Source of the DNA: Flaccisagitta enflata
Taxonomy: Eukaryota > Chaetognatha > Sagittoidea > Aphragmophora
Direction: 5' to 3'
NCBI GenBank assembly: GCA_965153355.1
Contig: OZ231127.1
Coordinates: 7,502,001 to 7,566,000, forward strand
Length of the DNA stretch: 64,000 nucleotides
Each line of letters opens with the position of its first letter. Positions within the stretch are counted from its first letter, which is position 1. A model generated the notes under the pieces. The model was not told where the DNA came from. It searched no databases and worked only from the letters and a program-made list of their open reading frames with translations. Both the position numbers and the translations under genes were made by a program. Of this stretch, positions 53,422-64,000 are shown piece by piece.

Positions 53422-56400
53422 CAATTTTTTTGATTCGGTACTGCGAAAAGTTTTAATTCAGGCCTGTATATTCTTGGAAAAAAATCAAAGGGTATGGAGA
53501 TGGCTAAGTAACTCACTGGTTTAGCAAAGTGAAATATTTCAAATTTATCCAAAATTTCACTGTTAGCAGTACTAAATCATGAGTACTGATTAGTGCAACA
53601 CAATGCAACATTATTGGATCCATAAAGTGACTGATTTATTGCTAGATTTTTCAGAAAATCATAGAATTTTCTCATTTAGAAGACGAGAAGAGTAGTTATT
53701 TTCTTGTTTTGTGCTCTTCAACCATCAAGACAATCTTCTGAAAAAAGTATCATTCAACACTCAATAACTCAGTATCTGACCAGGTTTGTTTTGATGGGGT
53801 GAATTTTCAGAAATGATCAATGGAGGCAATACAAATTATATTACTGAATGAACCTGTTGTGGCCCGATTTACCCCAGGTGGGGCAAAACTTCTCTAGGGT
53901 GCAAAATGCTCAAGCCTGCCAGTCTGAAACTGAGATTAGGGGTGATTAAATGTAGTGCCAAATTCACATACTGAAAAGGTATTCCTGGGCTACAGCCATG
54001 AAAATCATGTAGAAAGATAAGTTTCACAGTACAGGCAGTGTCATACAGCAAGACAAATTGGTATAATTCATGCAAGTGGACAATCACCATATCAATATCA
54101 AGTTACCCAAAATGACTATTGAGATTGTAAAGGGTTTATCTGTCTATCAGTTATCATGTCGTATAGGTGGGAATGATTGTGCTGACACATATTTGCTGCA
54201 GCAGTTCTGAACATCAATAATAACCCATTGACAATTGCAATAATCATCACCACCTATCAATATTTCCGAGTAATTGCTATACACAAGTGACATTCCCTGT
54301 GGCCACTATTAAATACACATTAACAATCTCACTATTTAAACAGAACACTGTTTTGTCATATGGAAGCAGTTTATTTTCATCAATTTATTACCGCATTTCT
54401 GCAGAAAAATCAAGGCAGAAGAAGAAATGATGCAAAGATCATAGAACTATATACATCCCTGTGATGTGACAGACCAACAATAACGGATGGATGGCAGCAG
54501 TTCTCAAAGTACATGCATACAACTAAATTAGTATTTTAAGTTATCTATTTTGTTTTGACAAGTAGTAAATAAATATGTTCTGTTTACCATACTTAAACTG
54601 ATGAAATAGTCAGGACAAAGAAGGTATTTTATTTTAATTAATTATAACATAATTCTTCATAAGTGTTAAATATTACAATATTTTTGAAATTTAAACTTTC
54701 TGTGAATAGATATATAGAGTTCATATTGTAATGTACAAGTATTAATCTACAAAGTCTGATTTTAATTAAAGGCAAATGAATTTATGATTTTAATTATAAA
54801 AATTAGTAAATAATCAATGATGTATCTTTATAAATATTTGTAATGCTGATCTGATTGCATTTTGACTGGCAATTGTGCGATGCGCCGTGTGGCAGGGCTT
54901 GTCATTTTACAGTAATGTGTGTGCAAGTAACCCCTGAGACAGTCTTAACTGCATGCGTGTATTTCGTCGCTATACTCTCTCGTTATTCCTCCTCCATCTT
55001 TCAATACTCACTCTTATCCTTTCGTCTCCGGAAAAGGGCTTTGAACAACAGCTCTGTGAGCGCCTAACGACGCCGCGCAAAAAGTATATGGAATGCATAA
55101 CTCGTCGCCCAGTGCTATTAAATGTCTGACACATGATTTTCGCTTCCACTCACGGCCTAGGTAGCTGACATGCATAAAAAAGGCTATCGGTATTTTGTTT
55201 CTTTTTTCGGTTTTTTATTAATATATACTGGCTGAGTGTCCGTCATATCTATGCCAATCTCTATTTGTGAAGCGTATAGTACATGGTTATGCTGTGGCAT
55301 TTAAGATATCGAAAATACCGACTTGTCTGCCGATAACCGTCTGCCTGGTCTGATCTAAATTTTATTGCGGCGTATAGTGTTTGATGCACGCTGCCCGGTC
55401 GTGGTGCAGTAATGCCAGGCTGGCCATCTACGAATGCTTAGTACAGTGGGAACCCGATTTAACGACCTTAAAGGGACTGGGGAATTTTGGTCGTTAAATC
55501 CAAGTGTTGTTAAATCGAATTCATAGTTTCAGATGCATTTGATGGAGACAGTTTTGAAATAAACTCTCATTTTTTTGAATATGTATTTACTGTAGTTTTT
55601 GTGCAACTGGCCAACAGACTATAACATAAGCTAATAGATAGCCTCTTTTAGTAGTAGTAATTTTGATATAACATATTTATATGTTGTAGAATATCACATA
55701 TAATGAACTTTATATCAAATTGTTTCTAACTAGTGATTCTGAGCTGCAGTCGTGATTCTGTACGTTTTCAAAGATGCCAAGTTTGATCTGGTTAATTTCA
55801 TGAAGTACGTGCAGACGCGAAAGCAATTTTCGCAGATTTTTATGCCGACTGAAATCATATTAGAAACGAAGAGAAAAATAAAAGGTAGTGAAAAGAGGAG
55901 ACAAGTTCTTATGCATGGTTTGTTTAGCTGTTCAAATGTTTGTGTTTTCTCATTCATCTTTGTTTATATTCTTTATAAATGTGTTTAATTTTTAAGGCTA
56001 TTAATATCAAAATCAAAATTTAAGGTCAAAAATTATCAATTATGAGTTGATGTCATAATCAGGTTAAAAATGCTCCATGGAACTTAAAAATAGCATTTAA
56101 TCAGGTACAGATGTTAAATCAGTAAAATTAACATTCTGAAGCTTGTAAAAATTTGGGGCTAACATTAAATCAGAATGTCATTAAATCAGGTGACAATGCC
56201 CGGTGGTCCACTGTATGATAGACCTCTCAGTATCATTTTGATAGACTGTTGGGTAGAGATTAAGTGGAGGCAAAATATCATGCCTTGTGAAGTCCAGCGC
56301 AGTTATATGAAGTGTTTGATATGATCCTTTTTCTTTGCAAACTTTGAGTGGCCAACATCCATGGCATCCTGAATGCACTACAGTATAGAAGGACCACCTG

Positions 56401-59400
56401 AAGTGGAGAGGACAGGACAGCATCCCTTGCAACTTATATTAAGGTACTAATCAGGCAATCAGACTCCAGCATGCGTGGCTGCATATTTACATGGAGTCAC
56501 AAATGACAACCATAAACTGAACTCTTGCGCCTGGGGTAGTGTAAGCAAGCGGCCAATGCTGCACTCTAAATTTCTGGCAATTTTTCTCAAAAAATGGGCT
56601 ATACTGTAATCTTGCAATGGTGGGTAGTGAATATGGATACTGGTGTGCTGGCACCACCTGTGAAAAGAATTTGAGTATTGTCTGCTGACAAAAATTGATG
56701 GAGTCATCTTTCACTTGGAAGTACATGAGTTTAGTAATGAAACAATCATTTTTAATTTTAGATTGTACCTGTTATATGAGCAGATGAACATAGCAACAAA
56801 GATACAAACTACTTACATTCTGAACAGTGGTAGCTGTCAGAAAATGGCGAACCTAAGACCCGCAAATAAAAAAACGGGTAGAGCGGAGTGCTACCAAGCG
56901 TAGCAACCGACTATAAACGGTAGTAATGTTGGGCGCGGCAGCATCCAATAACCAACCGCAACCGCACCAGCACATACGCAAAGCACCGCGTTTTCAACTC
57001 TCGTGACAACTCGGCGTGATGTGAACCATTGAACGTTACAGACAGACAAGCCTCTTATAAGAACGGTAATCTACAACAAAAGAAGGCCGCGTATATGAGA
57101 ATCGATCAAACGACAAAATTAATCTATATTGTGAGGCGTGCCAGCGTGCATGCTTAACAGATCGCTAAATTAAGACCTGGTGATATTCATTTCATTTGCG
57201 TGTATGAACATCTTTCTGCACTGCCGACTTTTCTCCATGACAATGACAACGTCTAATTAGCTAATTGCAATATGTCTAACACTCCACCGACAATTGGCCA
57301 ATACGGCTAATCAGCGGTGCTGACCAGAACAAAGCAGTAATGCAAATATCAAGTAAAACGCCCCTGACTGAAGTGTCAGCGTATCGCGATAAAATGGAAA
57401 ATTCTGAACTATGAATACGCATAATTCGATTTTAAAACAAAATAGGCAAACAACATTGCATCTATGCTAATAGATATTTTATTTAATTCATTAGCAATAA
57501 ATGAACTATATGAATGAATGTCACTTAACAAATAGATGATGTTCAATGAATAGTCACTACATGTATGATATGTTACTAAGATAAAACTCTATTACTGTGA
57601 GAAAATGCAGGATACGATGTTTTTGTGAATGCATTACTAACCAGCCAATAACCTAAATATGGTAACCAACATAACCAACAATGGACACAGCCTATTATAA
57701 TTATGCAGTGCATCTAAAAGGCGTTTCCATCTTTATTTATATGCTGTTTATTCTATGCCAATTTCATGATAATATTTATATTCTCATGTTAATATGTTGA
57801 AACTCTCGCCATCATACCGCCACATAAAAAACAATTTTGAAAACAATTTAATTCCTTATGTAATCTACAGATTATGGCGTGTTTTAGCAGTTGGCATGAT
57901 ATTACTCAGGAGGTGTTTTGAACCTCCTCATTCTCATTTTCCGAATTCTCGTAAAAATCACGAGATCGCGCAATAACGGCGTTTCAAGTAATTCTGGTGC
58001 TGATCAGATTCTGGTAATATTAATTCATATTTAATATAGCAGGTGATTAAAGTACGATCTTTCACTCCTTTCTTCTGGTTGCCTAGCTGGTTTGCCTGTG
58101 CTCAAGCAAATTTCTCACTTGCTGTGGCGAAATATACAATATCCAGATACAATCGGCGCCACCGTGGCAATTTTTGAATTTCCATCTAGAACACCCCCAA
58201 ATAATCAAAATTCAAAAAAAATATTCAATTTTTTTTTTTTGCCCTAAAGAGTAATTTGCCAAAATCAAAAGCTGTTCTAGGTGGAAATCCAAAAATCGCC
58301 ACAGTGGCGCCAATTGTATCCATCTAAGGTGTAAACCGCTATAACAAGTGAGATGAATGCATGAGCTATTTAAGCTGTAGGGGGGCTGCTAAAACTTTGG
58401 GCCCCTCCGCTCTTATTAGGGTCTCGTCTGTAACAAGGCCTTTTTCCATTTTTTTCAGTTTAAGTATAGTGAGGGATATTGTTCTAACTATCATGTATTT
58501 TTTTATTCACCATGAGTTTGTCTTGATATATGCTGATTGCCGAAGTATTGCTGTGCAATGATCATTACTTGCCCCATTGACGAGATATCGCACAATTTGT
58601 GTGTTATAAATACGAAATGGTTCAACATGCAAAAGTATCGTGTCAAATAAAAATTATATAAAATGTTCAAAAAACATATATCACAACATTGATAGGAAGG
58701 AAGCCAAGATATGAACCCCAAAACTGTAACCCCCGTACAGATCAAACAAGCAATAATTAACTGTAGTAGTTTCATCGGTATTTAAGATTTGCTGAAATAG
58801 CCTCTCATACAAATTTTCATTCAGTTTGAGATTATAGCAAAATAACAATTTATATTTAAGAATAACTGTTTTAATATATTTATTAATTATATTTTGAGTT
58901 GAAAGTCAAAACAAAAACAACTCTGTGCTCTTTGTAATATAAACATTCATTTTATCTCAAAAATTTCTGTCATATTTGTTATAGCTATGAAAGTGCTACA
59001 CACTGGGGATTCTATATTAAGCTGCTTCTCTGTATACGGTGCATGACACAGAATCTGATTTTACACAAAGAAGTTAAAAAGCTCATGAAACACGATAAAT
59101 ATTTACGTAAAAACTCGAAATATTAAATAAAACAAAATACAATAAATATTTTATTGGTTTGCCGACATGTTTAACCATTGAACAGTGATATGATATCAAA
59201 TTTGATGCGTCATAATAATCTTTAACCAGATGATAAAAATATAAAGCTATGGGAAGTGATCTATATTCACTAACAATCTGGCAGAGCAAAAAGATGACAG
59301 TGGTTTATCCTGGCGGCTGCTGATTCTCTTTTGACGTTCAGGCGGGGACAAACTGTGACCTCACACTTTAACATAACTTGCACCTTCTTTGGTTAGCGCA

Positions 59401-62149
59401 CAACTTTTATGAAGCTGTCCATCCATCCGTTGTCTATCGATCATCCATCTGTCTGCCTTACAAGTCAAGTGGAATAAGTAAGCATTTTGGAAATTTTTGT
59501 CAGCGGCAGAGAATATCACGATAGACTATAATTCAGGCGGGTAGATGTCGTCATTGTCATTGTAGATTGTTGTCGCGGATTTTAAAAAATGAATGGCACA
59601 TGCTCTGATATCTTGGTTAGCAGTGGGGAAGTATGGATAAGGCTTATAACATCTATCCCCGCGCGTGATCCGCAGCCGGCCTGCGACGAGCATGCGCAGC
59701 CATTTTCGGCCGATTGGAAATGGGGCTGGTAATGGGTATCTGATGGAAGATATATAACATGGCGTTTATATGCGATGGCATGTAACTGGCTGACCGGCAC
59801 ACCTCATTACCGACCTAAAAATGAAAAACGTAACTGTCATTGGCTGCTTGTCCCAGGTGATGGTGTGCTCATCATGGCCTTGCCTCTCTCCTCGCATCAA
59901 GCCTTCTCCTCGTCAGCTAGGCTGGCCCCACCACCTTCGATCCCAGCCTCAGGCTCAGTGAAACTCAATCAAGCCTCAGGCCTCAATCCGCCTGGGCCTC
60001 CTATATTAGCCTTGGGGCTTGAATCAGCCTAAGCAGATTACTCAGGCTGCAATCTCAACCTGGGTAATCCCAGCCAGATAGCTTGTCCTGGCACTCATCG
60101 CTCAGATCCCGACCTGTATCACGCATCCCAGCCTCAGTGCCAAATCTGTAGCATGCGTCATCGGCTCCCAACAGCCCACATCTTTAACACACTTACTCAG
60201 GGCAGCAGTACTGCTGGCCATCTGATACTGCGCGACAATTTCGTTGGGCAATGTAAAGGAGCTCAGCATATGCATATTTATCTCGTCAAACCACCTGGCA
60301 CCAGCCTACCAGCACAAAGAAATTGAAAGTGTGTATATGGCATTGTTGGTGAAATGATTTACAGATGTATATGTTGTGTATTGAGCATGCTAACACAGGC
60401 TAACTGCCAAACCGACCTACCACCTTGGCCTGCAACCTCAAAACAAACATGCATAACCATTTTCAACCAATTTAGTTGAAACAGTATGGAAGTACAAATG
60501 GAAAGAACTAAACAACCAGCTACTGCAACTACTGTACAAAAGTGAAAAAGCGCGCATGCTGCCTTTCAATGTTTGCTGAAAATACTTTGTATGGAAGATA
60601 TAAATGGAAAGATTTTAGTTTTGCAAACCTGCCGCTTAAGTAAACAAGCCAAACCGCCAGCCCTCGGTGAATGTGAAAGCCTCGGTGGATGTGAGAAGCC
60701 TCGGTAGGCGTGGGCTTGTTTTGCATAGCCAGCAGTGTGTCAGAAGCCCCCTAAATGAATGTCAGAAGCCTTCACTCAAAATTATGTAATTAATGACTGT
60801 TGCTTTGGATTAAGAGGACCTGATGATAAAAATTTTTTAATTAAATTTTGCACAATTTTATTTTGCTAAATATTTTGTGCTATTTTTTTTTTTTGGTTTG
60901 TTTTTGTTTTTTTTAGCTAGGTCATCTTTTTAGCTTCATCGTTAAATTTTGAAAAAGATGAGAGAAAAAATTGAGAAAAAATTTAAAAAAAAATTTTAAT
61001 TTTTTTGTAAGCTTTTTAAACTATTTCTTTAAAATTTTGCACGTTTGTCATTAATTTTTTTGTAAGAGATTTTATCTCAAGTTTTTTAGTCATTTTATTG
61101 TCCTTTTTGCTAAATTTTCTGTCTTTTTTTGTTAATTTTTCATAAAATTTTTGTTTAATGCATTCACAAAAATAATTTATTAAAATTCATTAGTCTTTAA
61201 GGTAATGAAAAAAGTATACGAAGCTAAGAAATAACAAAATCGAAAACCTCAAATCATAGAATTTTCTTTCAACAGCAAATCTGCTTGTATCCATAAATAT
61301 ATTATATATAAAAAATAAAGCAAAATTTAACAAGTAGACAAATTTCAGCAAAGAGTTTAGAAAAAATCAAACAGCAAATTTAGCGAAAAAAATTTCAACA
61401 AAAAAATTGAGTGAAAAAAATTAAGCAGAAAAAAAAATTGTGAAAAAAAGCAAGAAAAATTTTAGTTAAAAAAAATCACTATAAAAAAAATTTTTTTTTA
61501 AAAAGATTTTTTCTAAAAAAATTCAGCCAAGACAGGTAAACAAAAAAAAACAAAAAAATTTAACTAGATAAAATTTAGCAAAAAAATATTTCATAAAGTT
61601 CCCTCAAAGCTCAAAACAATGATCATGAATTATACCAAATTTGTAATTTTGAGTGAGGGCTTCTGACATCCACTCGAGGCTTTGGTTTAGCGGTTTTAAA
61701 ACTTGGGGCTTCTCACGTCCACCGAGGGCTTCTGACATCCACCGCGGGCTTCTGAAGCGGGGCTTCTTAAAGTACGCTATCTACATTTAGCGATCTTTTG
61801 GTCTTGGCGATCTTATGGAATTGGTGATCTTTAACCCCCCTCTGTAGCGGACCCAATTACTGTTCAGATTTTTTGGGATGTTGTTGGAGGGGGGCATAGA
61901 GGTTGGATGTCCCTGCCCACCCGTTCGCAACGATATTGTGACCCCGGGTCATTTGTTATAAAAATTTTTCCATTAGCATGTTCAAGTTTGTAAAGGATGT
62001 ATATTGCATCTCTCATCTAATGTGACGTTTTTACTTACACCATTTTACATTCACCGCGTTTTTGTTGATATTTACACTAAAGTACTAAGCTTGACCACTA
62101 CTTATTTTTCCTCGTCTTGGTCCCCCTCACTTTATTCATCTCCCTCAAA

Positions 62150-62883
62150 ATGGCGCAGAACTTGGGTCAATCGTCATCCTTACGTAATCCAAGCGTGGTC
62201 GGTGCCAAATTATCTGATCATCAACTTGACTGTCATTCTTGTGAGAATATCATGATGGTGGTCCATCCTGGAAAATGTAAGTTTTTATTTTACCTTTCAA
62301 ATGTTCATAATCTTATTTATCAAGCTTCCTTTACTTAAATCACATATGCTCTTTTCATCTATGATAAGGAAAAGGAGTTATATCTTTAATCACTCCTCTT
62401 GATTCACATTGTACACTGTATTAACTCTCTAACAGCCCTTCCAAGGGTGGTCTAGTTCTGTCTGTATATTATTTCTTTGCAATACTTAGAATTAGTTTGT
62501 TTTCTTTTTGCTGCATCATTCATAAAAGAGATTTAGTGGAGTGAGATTGAAATGGGTTGTCACAAATTTGCTCATGAATATAATCACAGTCCCTTCTATA
62601 ATCATGGAGTCGCAAATTATAATCATAGTTGCTGCATCATTTCATTTACATATTCACGTAATACATGATTTGGAAGAAAGTCGAAATTTTGAAGACTTTG
62701 ATTTTTTGAGACCTGCAGAGAAAAACTGTTTTCCAATATATTTTTGAGTCATTTTAAGTAGTTGATAAATTTTAAGGGTGAAATAAAACTACGCACGAAA
62801 TTAATAGTTAAAAAAACGCTCATTTTTCTCTTTCAGATGGTGCCAAGCAGATGTCTGTGCGATTACTACGTTTAGTGCAATGA
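62150..62883 (+). CDS. Small two-exon gene of unknown function, right-arm copy
   Basis: An exact mirror of the model at 42141-42874: exon 62150-62276 from the ATG (start MAQNLGQSSSLRNPSVVGAK) to the GTAAGT donor, then exon 62837-62883 after TCTCTTTCAG, ending in TGA. It lies wholly in the 1.69-kb block that is identical between arms. If the arm is an assembly artifact, this gene does not exist as a second copy. Confidence 0.4.
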
Positions 62884-63455
62884 TTTTTTGCATTTTTAAA
62901 AAACAAGGCCAACACCTATTAGTCGCGTGCCAGACTTACAGACTAAGAGTGACTTAGAATGATTTGAAATGGCCAAAAACAACCTAAAATGAGTAAAAAA
63001 CCTATTGACCAAAAATGACCTAAAATAACTTAAAATAACTTAAAATGACTTAAAATGACTTAAAATGACAAAATGACTTAAATGTCTTAAAAATGACCTG
63101 ATGTTATATTACAAAAATGAAGATGTGACGGACGGACGGTTTCAATGGATGGCATACGACCAGATAGCAGTGTAGAGTACAGCGACTAAAGTAAATATTG
63201 AGTTAGTGAAGCTTGTTCACAGCAAATGTCCCAGCGATAATTTTACATCGTGTAACAAATTGAGTGTCTGTTTGTCTCTTTTATTTTTTCTTTCTCTCTC
63301 TTTCTTTCTCTCTCTCTCCTCTCTTTGGTGTCACTGTTTGTCTGTCTCTTTCTGCCCAGTCTCTCTGGGATTTTTCTGTGTGTCTCTTTTGCCCATGTCT
63401 TTCTGTCTGTTTGTCTACCTGTCTACGACGGATATCTCGCTTAATTGCAACTACT

Positions 63456-63460
<5 letters not shown>

Positions 63461-63526
<66 letters not shown>
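63461..63526 (+). repeat. (TC)n microsatellite, mirror of the (GA)n at 41467-41541
   Basis: About 66 bp of TC dinucleotide, shorter than the roughly 75 bp in the left arm. Leu/Ser frames across it are artifacts. Confidence 0.95.
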
Positions 63527-63527
<1 letters not shown>

Positions 63528-64000
63528 GCTGTGTATTTTCTTTTCTTTTATTTTTCATCTCTCTATTTTCTCAGTATTAACTTTCCTGCGGCGAGAAGCG
63601 GGCTTACCCATGCGGCCGGTCATCGTCGCCGGTGTCGTCGTCGCTGCACTGGCGTTGTGCTGGCTGCTGTGCTCCTAGCCCCAGGTGTTACTGACCTGGT
63701 GGCCCCTGCTCGCATGTGTGTATCCGGCTGCTGTCCGTGTAATGTCTGCATCAGTATCAGATACTACAGTACTGACAATTCAAATGAACAAGTGTGTCCA
63801 CTTGTATGGTAATAGATAAATCAGACATTCAACACTCTCTTGTGTACTCTTATATAATAGGCATTAAATTTCAGCTTAAACACATAGCACTGATTAACAG
63901 ATGTGTGAGAAGTCTTAACTTGCTGTAGTAGAGACAATGCTAGTTCCATGTAAACATAATCCTTTCTTTTAAATTGTACTATTATCATAAATTTGCAGAT

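Larger units (their letters stand above)
53531..64000. repeat. Right arm of the giant inverted repeat, contracted and degraded
   Basis: This is the reverse complement of 40861-53370. Between anchors the right arm is 15-22 percent shorter than the left (for example 2137 versus 2704 bases, 1264 versus 1489, 918 versus 1094). Differences are dense small deletions, homopolymer shortening and substitutions. 61383-63068 is an exception, matching 41956-43641 base for base with no length difference. A loop of about 160 bp (53371-53530) separates the arms. The short frames across this arm are either mirrored repeats or noise. Confidence 0.93.

Overview
This is a nuclear genomic window from an invertebrate animal. 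The evidence is spliced genes with GT-AG introns of animal families, AT-rich intergenic DNA, very long (GA)n/(TC)n microsatellites, and a very high density of small inverted-repeat transposon relics. I could not place the species more precisely. Most open frames in the window are low-complexity microsatellite translations and are not genes.

Recognisable coding DNA is sparse. (1) At 2901-4367 (+), two exons encode the C-terminus of a leucine-rich-repeat protein that resembles the LRRC58 group. (2) At 21692-31379 (-), five exons of a LIV-1 subfamily ZIP zinc transporter (ZIP6/ZIP10 type) can be read: an acidic/His-containing exon, a linker exon, an exon with the His-rich loop and the TM4-TM5 metal-site motifs, an exon with a one-base frame disruption, and an 81-bp terminal exon that I found by eye. 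The N-terminal exons (TM1-TM3) and one short exon before the last were not located. (3) At 51251-51451 (-) there is an unassigned, in-frame 67-codon internal exon. (4) At 42141-42874 (-) there is a small two-exon gene model, duplicated exactly at 62150-62883 (+). (5) At 22422-24228 (+) there is a decayed multi-fragment coding remnant with a foldback inserted in it.

The rest is mobile-element debris. The best-defined item is a 1.85-kb hAT-like element (14366-16213) with an 8-bp target duplication, 17-bp terminal inverted repeats and subterminal hexamer arrays. It carries a second, nested element. There are also Tigger/pogo-like elements (36010-38480, 50047-50890), about ten near-complete palindromes of 0.2-1.3 kb, three elements with matching inverted ends and minisatellite cores (5408-5799, 15213-15673, 45140-45581), and a dispersed family whose termini read TTTTTAGTYGCGGACACGC. 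Tandem arrays occur at 17578-17920, 26450-26760, 32040-32240, 32400-33600, 34880-35230, 36580-37010 and 37130-37820.

The largest structure is a giant inverted repeat with its axis near 53.45 kb. The left arm, about 40.86-53.37 kb, is mirrored by 53.53-64.0 kb and continues past the window end. One 1.69-kb block is identical between arms. Elsewhere the right arm is 15-20 percent shorter and heavily indel-ridden. That pattern suggests either a foldback or poorly polished long-read artifact, or a real palindrome with very uneven homogenisation.
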